DNA of 64,000 nt from Candidatus Thorarchaeota archaeon (GCA_029855935.1 JAGSHN010000004.1:118022-182021), one strand, 5' to 3'; counted from the stretch's first letter, positions 18,239-27,682 are shown. Notes: generated by a model not told the origin, from the sequence alone. Made by a program: numbers and translations.

Positions 18239-20197
18239 TCAAGGTGAGAATGCCCTACGTTTCATCAGGACGGCCGTGACAGGAGCAAATGATGCAATCA
18301 GGCTGTAGAAGAATGTTCTAATCCCGACACCTTGTGAGGATAGTATATCGTTTGCCTTCAACACTATTTCGAGGAACCCGCTTGATGCAGCCAACCCTCT
18401 ACCGGATGGCGTTTCATAGAATAATACGTAGGTACCCGGTCTATTTGGAACAGGGAGATGAAGCATAGCAAAACCTTCGGCATCAGTCTGTGCCACGACT
18501 GATCGACTGAGCCAGGTAAACTGAACCGTGACGAAACCCAAACTTGTACCGTTGAGCGCTTGTGCCTGAACATAGGCGTGGATCTCTTGGAGAGGCGGTT
18601 CTACAGTATATTCAACGAGCCCAAGACGGGCCGGAATCTCAGTGCGTACTCTGAGGATGTATGTGGAAGTGGCATTTAGTTCATACTGACTACGTCCACT
18701 CAGAACAACCATGTATTCGTAGGTTCCAATCGAAGACGGAGCCCAGATTGGAAAGGAGGCTGTGCCCTCAGAACTAATATCTTGTGCGCCCAGTAGGTGG
18801 CCGTCAAGTAGTAGAGAAGCTGTTTCTCCCGCGAGGGGACCTGTTTCATTCGTCACTTCCACGAGAAAGACGACTTCCTGGTGTGGACATGAGAAGCCAA
18901 GTGTGTTCGTTCGCACTGAAACTCTATGTTGATAGGCATAGTCGACGGAGAATACGCAGGAAACGTTCTCGAGAAACTCGTTCAGACGCACCTTGAGAAG
19001 CAGTGTATGTTTCCCGGGTGAACCCTGTACTCTGAGAGAGAACTCAACCGATGTGCGGTTCTCAACAACGGGCTCCACACAGTAGAGAGACAGCTCGGGA
19101 CTTTCCAGTACCACGAGCGCGGGGGATACGGATCGGCCGAGCGCATCAGTCACGGAAACATTGAGGAGGGCCCAAGACCCGATAAGCCACCTTGAGTCGG
19201 ACTGGATATCCAGTAGGGTGGGGGAGGTCACAGCGAAAGAAAGAGAGTACGAGGCTGGATCGTATCTGTCGGATCCTTCAAAGAAGACGGTTAGCGAGTG
19301 GTTTCCAAGACCAAGTTCTTGATCGGCGTGGATAGTGATGTTGATCATTCCTGCGTGGTCAGTACGGAACGTGCCAATAGTGCGATCATCCAGAGTAGCC
19401 AAGACGTCGGCATTCTCGATGGGCTGCGACAACGAATCCAGCACCGTTGTCACCATTACTGTCGTGTTGACGGTGACTTGATACGGCACGGAAATAGGAG
19501 TGAATTGCGATGTGCGCCTAGCAATACTCACCGAGCAATATGCATGTGATGAAGCGTAGTATTGGGATGTATTATCGCCAAGATAACAAACACTGAGTTC
19601 GTTTTCGCCAATCACCGCCCATGACAGACTGACTGAGATGTTTAGACTCACCGAACCATTGGCATCAGTTGTGCCGTAGCCAATCACCTGCTCATTTGAG
19701 GCAACTGTGATTCGTTTACCCGCAAGTGGAGCTCCCCGATCATCTTGGAGTGATGCTCTGAGCACGAAGAAATCGCCGGGAGCCAGAGTAATATTCACAG
19801 GGTCTAGCTGAATCGTGATAGTGGTCGATGCAAGAACAACAAGTTCGAATTGTTCGTAACACGGGGCCAGTGCGAGTGACTCATTTCCACGGTAGGTGGC
19901 ATTGAGCACGATAGGGCCTACAGGAAAGTCGTATGGGATGGTCCATTGAAAATCTACACGGCCGCTTTCATCAGTGAGTCCAGTACCGAGAAACAGATCG
20001 TATGTTTCAACATAGAACTCCACTTCTTGATTGGCAACTGATGTTCCGGGCAGGCTGGAGGGAAGTAGCGAAACAGACAGGAGAAGGGTTTCACCTCGGC
20101 ACACCAATAAGGTCGAGCGGCCATTGGTAGATACGGCACCAGACAGTACAATAGCAAATATTAGAATGCCAATGATTGCATACTCGCGGTCATTCAT
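18239..20197 (-). CDS. Surface-anchored protein with bacterial Ig-like repeats
   Basis: A 652-aa extracellular protein. An N-terminal signal/anchor helix (YAIIGILIFAIVLSGAVS) is followed by five to six Ig-like beta-sandwich repeats of about 90-100 residues, each with a variant of G-T-DxxGxxxF/L and NxT sequons. It ends in a transmembrane helix and a short basic tail (MKRRAFSP). The start is ATG 20197 because GGAGGTGA (20206-20213) precedes it at proper spacing; the upstream frame to 20311 lacks such a site. Many N-glycosylation sequons suggest a heavily glycosylated cell-surface protein. It sits between the HerA-like and TadA-like ATPases. Confidence 0.78.
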   Translation of the reverse strand: MNDREYAIIGILIFAIVLSGAVSTNGRSTLLVCRGETLLLSVSLLPSSLPGTSVANQEVEFYVETYDLFLGTGLTDESGRVDFQWTIPYDFPVGPIVLNATYRGNESLALAPCYEQFELVVLASTTITIQLDPVNITLAPGDFFVLRASLQDDRGAPLAGKRITVASNEQVIGYGTTDANGSVSLNISVSLSWAVIGENELSVCYLGDNTSQYYASSHAYCSVSIARRTSQFTPISVPYQVTVNTTVMVTTVLDSLSQPIENADVLATLDDRTIGTFRTDHAGMINITIHADQELGLGNHSLTVFFEGSDRYDPASYSLSFAVTSPTLLDIQSDSRWLIGSWALLNVSVTDALGRSVSPALVVLESPELSLYCVEPVVENRTSVEFSLRVQGSPGKHTLLLKVRLNEFLENVSCVFSVDYAYQHRVSVRTNTLGFSCPHQEVVFLVEVTNETGPLAGETASLLLDGHLLGAQDISSEGTASFPIWAPSSIGTYEYMVVLSGRSQYELNATSTYILRVRTEIPARLGLVEYTVEPPLQEIHAYVQAQALNGTSLGFVTVQFTWLSRSVVAQTDAEGFAMLHLPVPNRPGTYVLFYETPSGRGLAASSGFLEIVLKANDILSSQGVGIRTFFYSLIASFAPVTAVLMKRRAFSP

Positions 20198-20360
20198 CTC
20201 TTGGGTCACCTCCCGCGTATTAGCGCTGAGCATTGCACCCCGTTCATACTTGTGGAGCGGGGTGTGTCGACACATTCCAATTGTCAACAGCTGGAGTTTC
20301 GTTCTTTCCACTAGGTCGATTTGACTAGTCCTTATAGACTCCTACACGAGAGATGTTCTG

Positions 20361-20864
20361 ATGAGGACCATAGTTTGTAATGCTGCCACTTCCATGGGAC
20401 ACACGAAGAGGAGCATAGAACACGTCACTACCACCAACGACATGTTTAATTCAAGAACCGAACCCGTCAATACGAGAAACTGGAGTGAGAACAGATTGGT
20501 GGTCAGGATAAGAAATGCTACCATCGAGCAGATAAGAGGGCTTGAAACCCGACGAGTGAAAGAGTTGACGATGGTTTCTGGGGGGCAGGGAGTGTCGCTG
20601 GCGCTTGAGCTGCCTGATGCCCTCTGCGAGGGGTTCAAACAAAAAGAAACGACTACAGTCCTTGTAGACGCAGAGCCAATTTCCAAGGGGGATGATGCAC
20701 GATTCTACGCTGAGGCATCCGTGTTCAAAATCACCACGGATGCGGGGCAGTTGCACGTTGTGAGCACCATTGGTGGATTACGGGTGGCAATCACATTTGT
20801 TAAACCCACACCATCACAGAAACGCGTCTTCTCATCAGGGAAGTTCTACATTGCCATCATCTGA
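20361..20864 (+). CDS. Probable RNA polymerase subunit Rpb8/RpoG-like protein
   Basis: A protein of up to 167 aa. The C-terminal half (residues ~95-165) has the spacing seen in eukaryotic Rpb8: a VLVDAEPISKGDDARFY strand, VFKITTD, then VVSTIGGLRVAITF, comparable to YGKVYRI...YVSYGGLLMRL. Rpb8 is an RNA polymerase subunit found in some TACK and Asgard archaea. The N-terminal ~27 residues look non-family, so ATG 20442 may be the true start. However, the TATA box CTTATAG at about 20332 fits a leaderless start at 20361. Its 3' end overlaps the convergent secretion ATPase by 30 nt. The assignment needs a profile search. Confidence 0.5.
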   Translation: MRTIVCNAATSMGHTKRSIEHVTTTNDMFNSRTEPVNTRNWSENRLVVRIRNATIEQIRGLETRRVKELTMVSGGQGVSLALELPDALCEGFKQKETTTVLVDAEPISKGDDARFYAEASVFKITTDAGQLHVVSTIGGLRVAITFVKPTPSQKRVFSSGKFYIAII

Positions 20865-22661
20865 CTGAGATCCATACCGGAACGGATGACCATTTTTCCA
20901 CAGTAAATCTCCAAAGGTTTCCGATTGAGAAGTGCGACCTGACAGAGCCTGCTGCAGCAGGCGGTCTACTGCCAAGAGCGGCCCTTCGATGCTCTTCACA
21001 TCCCATCGCTGTGCCATCAGGTTCATTGCACCATATCGGGCCCATTGCGATGGCGGTTTCAGGCCAGATTTGAGATCATATATCGTGCCCGTACCGGCAA
21101 AGTGAAGACGACCATTGTCATATCGACGCAAGATCTCAACTACTTCCGATACTATTCGCCAAGATTGAGCAGGTCTTGGTCGTGAGAGAACTACGATGAG
21201 ATCCATCAGGGCAATTGCGGACTCATCGATGCCGTGGTCGCACTGCCATCTTGAGATTAGGGCTGCAGCAGAGGAACTATGGCAGGTCTGTATGCACCGG
21301 AGCCCCGCCATTAGTGAGGCAAATAGAGATGCACTATGTTCCCTAGTTTGTATCTCCCCAAGGATGACATAGTCTGGAGACCTGTGAAGCGTCTTAACAA
21401 TCTCATCGGACTTTGAGAGCGTAGTCGTTACTTCATCTACAGAGTCGACACTGAATCTCAGTTGGTGGGTCCCAGGCTGTACTCTACTCTCAATAGTATC
21501 CTCAATATAGATTCTGCGCCATCTGGTGGGTGAGCACATGTCCAAGGCGTTAAGCAGCGTCGTCTTTCCAGATCCTGGTTCCCCCACAATTGTAATGTTC
21601 ATCCGAGACGCGTGTGCAAGAAGTAAGAGTGCTGCAACTGTGGTTGACATTGTGCCGTTCCGAATAAGGCTGAGTAACGTTAGTGGCCGCAGGCGCGCAC
21701 GTCTGATTTCGAGATGTAGGCCATCTGGGCTCAGGGGTCTGATTGTGGCGGAGAAACGTAGTGGTACTCCAGCAATCGAGAAACTGGTCTTCAGAGACGG
21801 ATTGTGGCGGTCGAGATGACTGTTACTTTCGAGACGGAGGAGCGTTTCGATTCGGGATGCCGTGTCCTCATCTACTACGATGGATGTTCTTACTCGACCA
21901 AAGAGATGGTGATCAAAGTAGACTGGAAACTTCGGTCGATCTAGGAATACGTCTTCCACGAACTCGTCCAGAATTAGCGGGACAAGGGGACCGAACACGT
22001 ACGCGTTGTGAGCAACGATGAATGCAATCACTGATCTAGTCGCCGTGTCAATCTCAGGGAGGTCATTGGCGATTCGTTGTGTAACTGCCTCCTGGAGGGA
22101 GGAAACACGGTCCATGTAGGCGGTCCTAGACGTGGGCGTGGGACGATTCGTCGCATACTCGGATAAGAGGCTCGAGAGAACCTCTGCCTCAAGGGCGGAT
22201 CTTAGGCGAGGCACTGCTCTATAAGTCAAATCGGGGATGGTAGCGAGATTGTCGCGGTCAGTATCGGCGGGTAGGTCAGCTCTCGCCGTCGTATGATCTT
22301 GTGAAGAAGGAAATCTAAAGAACAGAGCCAAATAGGGGCCCACGGTGTAGGCATACAGAACAGCCTGCATCATCTGCATGATTTCCTTTCCAACGAATAT
22401 GGTATTCCACTCTGAACTGTCCCAAGGCGGTGAGGAGGGGACACTGTGCTGCGAGCGCGGGATACTCAACAACCCCTGTGCTTTTTGGCCGATAATGACC
22501 GCCTTATGTTGTGTTAAGGCGTCGACTAAGATTTGACACTCTGCGGGCCCAAGACGGTGGGAGCATCTCTGGCAGTCGCGCTTTGAACATTCAAGAAGAA
22601 GAGCTCTAGGAACGCGTCGAAACTGTACCGTGAAGATCCTGTCCTTGTCGGATATGGTCAC
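20835..22661 (-). CDS. Type II/IV secretion-system ATPase (TadA/VirB11/FlaI-like)
   Basis: A 608-aa PilT/GspE-superfamily ATPase. Walker A is GEPGSGKTT near residue 355, the Asp box is YIEDTIESR, Walker B is ILGEIQTRE, and the His box is IQTCHSSS. It powers assembly of pili, archaella or secretion filaments from the cytoplasmic face. Unusually, the N-terminus carries a cysteine cluster, C-x4-C-x2-C-x8-C (CSKRDCQRCSHRLGPAEC), which could bind zinc or an iron-sulfur cluster. The start is GTG 22661 with AAAGGTGA upstream. No TadB/FlaJ-like membrane platform gene lies nearby, so the cognate system is unproven. A candidate pilin is at 29038. Confidence 0.88.
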   Translation of the reverse strand: MTISDKDRIFTVQFRRVPRALLLECSKRDCQRCSHRLGPAECQILVDALTQHKAVIIGQKAQGLLSIPRSQHSVPSSPPWDSSEWNTIFVGKEIMQMMQAVLYAYTVGPYLALFFRFPSSQDHTTARADLPADTDRDNLATIPDLTYRAVPRLRSALEAEVLSSLLSEYATNRPTPTSRTAYMDRVSSLQEAVTQRIANDLPEIDTATRSVIAFIVAHNAYVFGPLVPLILDEFVEDVFLDRPKFPVYFDHHLFGRVRTSIVVDEDTASRIETLLRLESNSHLDRHNPSLKTSFSIAGVPLRFSATIRPLSPDGLHLEIRRARLRPLTLLSLIRNGTMSTTVAALLLLAHASRMNITIVGEPGSGKTTLLNALDMCSPTRWRRIYIEDTIESRVQPGTHQLRFSVDSVDEVTTTLSKSDEIVKTLHRSPDYVILGEIQTREHSASLFASLMAGLRCIQTCHSSSAAALISRWQCDHGIDESAIALMDLIVVLSRPRPAQSWRIVSEVVEILRRYDNGRLHFAGTGTIYDLKSGLKPPSQWARYGAMNLMAQRWDVKSIEGPLLAVDRLLQQALSGRTSQSETFGDLLWKNGHPFRYGSQSDDGNVELP

Positions 22662-22885
22662 TATTGGTCACCTTTGCAGGTTCACAAGGCGTTGACTTCT
22701 ATGTAGGGGTGGCAGCATGAGATGGACTGTTCTCTATCGAGCAATCTTGTGGCCCCCTAATAACCTCGTAGTGTGCAGATGTAGAAGATGACACATCACT
22801 TGGGAGAACGGACGCGGAGCTGAAATGCTTTTGAGCGATTCACTGCGATATTCTTTAATACTCAGGGTAAGTGCCTGATTCTTGA

Positions 22886-22980
22886 GCGGCCGTGGTCTAG
22901 CATGGTTAGGACGGAAGCCTCCCAAGCTTCCAACCCGAGACGGCATTGCCGCGGGAGTTCAAATCCCGGCGGCCGCACCA
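22886..22980 (+). tRNA. tRNA-Gly(CCC) with a 16-nt intron near the T stem
   Basis: The acceptor GCGGCCG pairs with CGGCCGC, then A and an encoded CCA. The anticodon stem GAAGC/GCTTC encloses CTCCCAA, giving anticodon CCC (22921-22923). The T arm is CGGGA-GTTCAAA-TCCCG. Between the variable loop CAACC and the T stem lie 16 extra bases (about 22936-22951) that fold as CGGC-ATT-GCCG. Glycine tRNAs have a short variable loop, so this is best read as a non-canonical intron at the variable/T-stem junction. Confidence 0.9.
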
Positions 22981-23192
22981 TCCATTCCCATCCTATCTGT
23001 GATAGTCATACTTATTGGTGGATTGTATAACAGACAAGAATGGCGAGTGATGACAGAAATGACCCCAATGAGTCGATTTGGACAATGATTGGGATCTTGA
23101 GTGAGGAGCTCGCCACTAATATTTTCGGTCACCCCTGACTCCTATGTCCGATTAATAGTACAGCCACAAACTCTTTTAAGCCCACAAAAGAA

Positions 23193-24419
23193 GTGTCGGA
23201 ATGGTTCGTGATGCCGAGCGGATATATGAACTATATTGAAGATGAGTTGAACAAAGAGTCTGTATTCAAAGCGGAACATGTTCTTTCGATAGACTATGTC
23301 CCAAGAAATTTGCCCCATCGCGGACGAGAGATGCAGATACTTGCGCAGGGTTTCAAATCGTTAATCACGGCACCAGGCCAGACGAGCCCGAGATTCATCA
23401 TAGAGGGGCCAGTTGGAACTGGAAAGACTGCAGTGGCGAAGTTGCTCACTGAACAGATAGTGGAGGCAGCACAACGACGCGGGATCAACCTATACAAGAT
23501 TCATATCAACTGTAGAGTCAGCAAGACGATGTATTTGGTCTATCTGCGTATGCTCCGCGAGTTCAAACCAAGGTTCCCACGGAGAGGACACTCTCCACAC
23601 GAGCTATTGCAGGTACTTGTAGATGTTCTAGACGAGAGAGATTGCTATCTCCTCGTTGTTCTTGATGAGTTAGACTACTTCATCCGTCACAATGGGGCAG
23701 ATATAATCTATGATCTGACTAGGCTGATGGATGACCGTCTCAATGCACCACAGCGTCTTTCTTTCATCGGGATTGGCAGGGAAATCTCTCTCGATAGAGG
23801 CCTACTCGACGCGAGTACGACGAGTACACTCCAGAGGAACATCTTGCACTTTCAGAAGTATAGCGCGCCTGAGTTGTATGATATTCTGAAGGAGCGTGTT
23901 GATGAGGCATTCATCGAGAATGCTGTACTCGATGAAACAATTCAGCTGATATGTGACATCGCAGCGCAGCATGGAGACGCCCGTTATGCGATAGAACTCC
24001 TGTGGCGGGCAGGAAAGCAGGCAGACAGAGAGGGAGCTCGTGTGGTAATCCCGGACTTTGTGCGTCAGGCCAAGGCAGACACACATCCTGAGTTGCGTAA
24101 AGAGGTCTTCTTGACTCTGCCTATGCATAATCGACTCCTGTTACTCGCTATTGCGCGTTGTCTCAAAGATAACAGAGAGGCGTATGTCACTATGGGAGAG
24201 GTCGAGAGAATATATCATTCGGTCTGTGAAGAGTACGGAGAAGCACCACGTGCGCACACCCAAGTCTGGGAGTGGATTCAGGACCTATCTGCTCACGGGG
24301 TTATCGATGCAAAAAGATCGGGTGCCGGCCATCGGGGTCAGACTACGCTAATTGGAGTGTCAGATGTACCTGCCGAGATGTTGGAACGGTTTCTGCTGGA
24401 CATGATTGAAACAACGTGA
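23193..24419 (+). CDS. Orc1/Cdc6 replication initiator
   Basis: A 408-aa AAA+ initiator. Walker A is GPVGTGKT near residue 70, Walker B is LLVVLDELDYF, and sensor 1 is FIGIGREIS; sensor 2 lies in GDARYAIELLWRAG. The C-terminal winged helix (residues ~305-405) includes RLLLLAIARCL and a beta-wing before TTLIGV. Family members bind ORB elements at origins and load MCM. The 212-bp upstream region has no ORB that I can see; the best ORB-like sites in the window are 13-17 kb away (36831, 39905, 40045). A winged-helix gene follows within 2 nt. Confidence 0.95.
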   Translation: MSEWFVMPSGYMNYIEDELNKESVFKAEHVLSIDYVPRNLPHRGREMQILAQGFKSLITAPGQTSPRFIIEGPVGTGKTAVAKLLTEQIVEAAQRRGINLYKIHINCRVSKTMYLVYLRMLREFKPRFPRRGHSPHELLQVLVDVLDERDCYLLVVLDELDYFIRHNGADIIYDLTRLMDDRLNAPQRLSFIGIGREISLDRGLLDASTTSTLQRNILHFQKYSAPELYDILKERVDEAFIENAVLDETIQLICDIAAQHGDARYAIELLWRAGKQADREGARVVIPDFVRQAKADTHPELRKEVFLTLPMHNRLLLLAIARCLKDNREAYVTMGEVERIYHSVCEEYGEAPRAHTQVWEWIQDLSAHGVIDAKRSGAGHRGQTTLIGVSDVPAEMLERFLLDMIETT

Positions 24420-24420
24420 G

Positions 24421-24720
24421 ATGATAGGAATGCGTACTGCGTCAACGCCACAAATACCCATTGAAGAAATGTTCTCTTCTCGTGGGCGAGTCAGAATTCT
24501 CAAGGAGCTTGCAATGGCGGAGGAGCTCAATATATCGGAGGTATGCCGGCGCACTGGACTCAACCACAGTACGACCAAGGCACATCTGCGGGTCCTAATA
24601 GCATCCGGCCTCATTGAGGAGAAGACTTTCGGACGGATAAGGATATACCGCTATAGGATTGAGGACATAAGAGCGCGCTCACTAAGAAATCTCTTTCAGC
24701 TCTGGGAGTCGGGAGCGTAG
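24421..24720 (+). CDS. Winged-helix (ArsR-like) transcriptional regulator
   Basis: A protein of about 99 aa with a winged-helix fold: SSRGRVRILKELA as helix 1, NISEVCRRTGLNHSTTKAHL as helix-turn-helix, and GLIEEKTFGRIRIYRY as the wing. Candidate starts are ATG 24421 and ATG 24430; the frame also opens at TTG 24406 inside the Cdc6 gene. It lies between Orc1/Cdc6 and TruA with only a few bases on either side, so it is probably in the same operon. Targets are unknown. There are no cysteine pairs for metal sensing. Confidence 0.75.
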   Translation: MIGMRTASTPQIPIEEMFSSRGRVRILKELAMAEELNISEVCRRTGLNHSTTKAHLRVLIASGLIEEKTFGRIRIYRYRIEDIRARSLRNLFQLWESGA

Positions 24721-24726
24721 ACGCCG

Positions 24727-25581
24727 ATGGAATATCTAGCACGTCTGTTCTATATTGGAGACCAGTTTCACGGATCGCAGGCACAACCAGGGCTAAGGAC
24801 CGTTCAGGGAGAACTCATTCATGCCATCCAACAGTGGAGTGGAGAGGAACATTCAACTGCGACTGTTCGATTGTCAGGCAGAACAGATAGAGGAGTCCAT
24901 AGTATCGGCCAAATAGTGTCAATCACTACTGGGAGCTCATTCGACATCAATGGCATAAACAAACGTCTGCCCCGAGACATATGCCTCTGGGCGCACACAA
25001 GGGCTCCAGACGGGTTTGATCCAAGACGCGATGTTCTGATGCGGCACTATAGATATGTCCTGACTGAGGGAGAAGAAACGAACATAGGATTGATGCGAGA
25101 GGCTGCACAGATAATCGCCGGGTTCCACGACTTTGTGTGTCTTTCTAAGCGAGACGGCGACAGACCTACGGTCACAACCTTGTTGAACATTGCTATCTCC
25201 CAACACGACGACGTGACTGTTGTCGATGCCTTTGGGTCGAGTTTTCTTTGGAAACTTGTCCGCAAGATCGTGACGCTGCTATACTGGGTTGGAATTGCCT
25301 CAAGTAGCCTTGAAAACGTCCGCGCAATATTGGAACAAGGGCAGTGCCCCAGTGGAGGAATCCGACCAGCCCCTCCGGAGGCCTTATTCCTTGTAGAAGT
25401 CATAGTGCCATTCCAGCTCATCCCTAACAAATATGCTCTGAAACGTGTCAGAAAGACCCTTGCGTCGAAATTGTCGTTTCTAAGAAGGTCGTATCATGCA
25501 ATGAGAGCTATTTTCGCTTCAGAAGTAATGAGAACAGGTCCTCTTTCAAACCAAGCCAATTCCGAATCTCTTTGGCCATAG
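24727..25581 (+). CDS. truA: tRNA pseudouridine synthase A
   Basis: A 284-aa TruA. The opening YLARLFYIGDQFHGSQAQPG is the family N-terminus, and the catalytic aspartate is in LSGRTDRGVHS near residue 58. A later motif, FLWKLVRKIV, matches the conserved F-x-x-x-M/L-VR-I box. TruA isomerises uridines 38-40 in the tRNA anticodon stem-loop. Its last 74 bases overlap the convergent 3' end of rfcL, an unusually long tail-to-tail overlap that makes the C-terminal residues of both proteins (here SEVMRTGPLSNQ) share DNA. Confidence 0.93.
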   Translation: MEYLARLFYIGDQFHGSQAQPGLRTVQGELIHAIQQWSGEEHSTATVRLSGRTDRGVHSIGQIVSITTGSSFDINGINKRLPRDICLWAHTRAPDGFDPRRDVLMRHYRYVLTEGEETNIGLMREAAQIIAGFHDFVCLSKRDGDRPTVTTLLNIAISQHDDVTVVDAFGSSFLWKLVRKIVTLLYWVGIASSSLENVRAILEQGQCPSGGIRPAPPEALFLVEVIVPFQLIPNKYALKRVRKTLASKLSFLRRSYHAMRAIFASEVMRTGPLSNQANSESLWP

Positions 25582-26719
25582 AATCAGATGCCTGTGACAG
25601 GAACTGCAGCGTGTGCCAATAGACGTGCTGAATACGATATCGTGAGATGCCACTGATTCTTGCGATTTTTGAGAGGAGTGCCACCCGCTTCTCACCAATC
25701 TTATTACCTTTCCATACTAGCAGAGGCAGCGAGGGTCGGGAGTACCTAGACTTTCGAAATGGGGTTTTCGTTCGGCTCTGCGTGAGGCCAGTTCCTAGAA
25801 GGTCGTAGAAATATGACAGTAATTTCCATGTCTGTCCGCGCGTAATTCGTCCGAGGACCAAATCCGCAAGGGAGAATGCCTCATATCCTACATCAAGCTC
25901 CGAGCTTGCCTGGAGATGGAGGGGACAGTTCTCCTCGACCCAAAGGAGAACCTGCTCATAATCTACATCTGTATTGGAGAGGATTCGACGCGCCACTGAT
26001 GGATCGACGCTCGAGAATAGGCGAGGAAGCATCTCTGTTATAGGCCATAACGTATCACGAGGGGCCGGAGCGCTCGACACGGATCCTAGGGTTCCGGATG
26101 CAATTGCCTCTAGGTCGGATATTGCTGCACGGAGGTCACCGCTTGCTCGCTCAGCAATACTGCTAAGAGACTCCTCAGACAACTCTATCCGCTCAGCGCG
26201 ACAGATTCGTTTCAACACTTCAATGATGTCACTGTGGCTGACTGGTGAGAAAGAGAGGAGCTTGCACTTCCTGACAACATCCTTCATTCTGTCATCGTCG
26301 GCGCTATTGGCAGTCATGACAATTGGATACGCTGTTTCGTCAACCAGTTTTAGGATCGAGCGGAGCCCCCCACGGTCTCCTGCCCCTGATAGACCATCGA
26401 CTTCATCAAGCAGGATTATCCGCATTCGCCCGTCCAGCGTTCCTTGTGTTGCAGAGCGCCGTATCAGAGTGTCAACCACTTCTCGGTTCCGTTGGTCACT
26501 GGCGTTGAACTCCACAAGTTCGGCATCCAGAGCGTTGGCGATAGCGTGAACAGATGCGGTCTTCCCCACACCGGGAGGACCGACAAGTAATATCGCTCTC
26601 TTCCTAGGAGGGGACGACACCCACTGTCGTAGCCAATCCTCCAATTCTTTTCGAGCGGTACCGTTACCCACCAGTTGCGCGGGGTTTCTGGGACGATACT
26701 TTTCCGTCCATGGAACCAT
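25508..26719 (-). CDS. rfcL: Replication factor C large subunit
   Basis: A 403-aa clamp-loader subunit. It starts MVPWTEKYRPRNPAQLVGN, with Walker A LLVGPPGVGKT near residue 46, Walker B ILLDEVDGL and a sensor 1 MTANSA region. The C-terminal collar ends in GLKEDLFSLLLKRK, a position where RFC-L proteins often carry a PCNA-interacting peptide; here it is at best degenerate. Large and small subunits are adjacent (6-nt gap), as in many archaea, and load PCNA onto primed DNA. Its 3' end overlaps truA by 74 bp. Confidence 0.95.
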   Translation of the reverse strand: MVPWTEKYRPRNPAQLVGNGTARKELEDWLRQWVSSPPRKRAILLVGPPGVGKTASVHAIANALDAELVEFNASDQRNREVVDTLIRRSATQGTLDGRMRIILLDEVDGLSGAGDRGGLRSILKLVDETAYPIVMTANSADDDRMKDVVRKCKLLSFSPVSHSDIIEVLKRICRAERIELSEESLSSIAERASGDLRAAISDLEAIASGTLGSVSSAPAPRDTLWPITEMLPRLFSSVDPSVARRILSNTDVDYEQVLLWVEENCPLHLQASSELDVGYEAFSLADLVLGRITRGQTWKLLSYFYDLLGTGLTQSRTKTPFRKSRYSRPSLPLLVWKGNKIGEKRVALLSKIARISGISRYRIQHVYWHTLQFLSQASDSMAKEIRNWLGLKEDLFSLLLKRK

Positions 26720-26725
26720 CCGTCA

Positions 26726-27682
26726 TCACGCCCGGTTTCCCGCCGACTGACGAAGTGCACTCAAGAGCGCAGTGAGTTGTATCTCTCCATTGGACCCCTC
26801 TGTGATTCGGAATTCGGTGTCAGCAATACTCTGAAGTGTGTCGATAGAAACAGTATCCACCACATTTCTCAGCTCCTTGTGAATCTGTCGCACAAGGTCA
26901 AGCGGTGCCACTCCAACTTCAAGAAGAAGATGACGCATCGTATTAGTGGCTTGTTCGGTTTCGCCGCGGAGAGCGCTCCACAGCATATTTCGAATAGTTT
27001 CGGGGCTGGCTCGACCAGAGATTGAGAAGACAATGTTGTCATCGATAGGACGCCCTGTAGCCGATGCGCCCTGTAGAAGATTGATTGCAGCCCGCATGTC
27101 CCCCTCGGCCAAGTAGAGGATTGCATCTAGTCCGTCATTCTTTATTGGAACGCCCTCCTTCTTGGCAATGTACCTTAGGCGTTGTCCTATCACATCATCA
27201 CTCAATCGGGAGAACCTGAAAATTGTGCATCGGGATTGGAGTGGAGGAATAATGCGACTTGAATAGTTACAGATGAGAATCATTCTGCAAGATGATGCAT
27301 AGGATTCCATAGTTCGACGAAGTGCGTGTTGTGCATCGGCTGTGAGATGGTCCGCTTCATCTAGGACAAGAATCTTGAACGGCGCTCCACCAGCCGGCAT
27401 GGACCTAGCAAACATCTTTACTTGATTCCGCACGACATCAATACCACGTTCGTCACTTGCATTCAATTCCATAAAGTTCTGCTCGAAAGAGGACTGAAAC
27501 AGATCCCGCGCCATGGCCATTGCAGCGGTTGTCTTGCTTGTGCCAGGTGGTCCGCTGAACAAACAGTGAGGGACTCTACGTTCCTCTACGAAACGCATTA
27601 GACTCTCAACTATCGCATCCTGCCCAACTATCTCGCTAAGAGTCTTGGGCCTGTATTTCTCTGTCCATAGGCCGTTTTCCAT
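26726..27682 (-). CDS. rfcS: Replication factor C small subunit
   Basis: A 318-aa RFC small subunit. It opens LWTEKYRPKTLSEIVGQ and has Walker A FSGPPGTSKTT, Walker B ILVLDEADHL and the SRC arginine-finger motif (PPLQSRCTIFRF). In the P-loop, serine replaces the usual glycine before lysine (GTSKTT rather than GTGKTT), a substitution worth noting although still compatible with nucleotide binding. Four small subunits normally combine with one RfcL. It is upstream of rfcL in the same operon, with TFB upstream again. Confidence 0.95.
   Translation of the reverse strand: MENGLWTEKYRPKTLSEIVGQDAIVESLMRFVEERRVPHCLFSGPPGTSKTTAAMAMARDLFQSSFEQNFMELNASDERGIDVVRNQVKMFARSMPAGGAPFKILVLDEADHLTADAQHALRRTMESYASSCRMILICNYSSRIIPPLQSRCTIFRFSRLSDDVIGQRLRYIAKKEGVPIKNDGLDAILYLAEGDMRAAINLLQGASATGRPIDDNIVFSISGRASPETIRNMLWSALRGETEQATNTMRHLLLEVGVAPLDLVRQIHKELRNVVDTVSIDTLQSIADTEFRITEGSNGEIQLTALLSALRQSAGNRA

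Noticed and set aside
23000..23192. ORB elements directly upstream of the Orc1/Cdc6 gene
   Set aside because: No TTCCA...TGGAAA plus G-string pattern is present there; the best matches are at 36831, 39905 and 40045.
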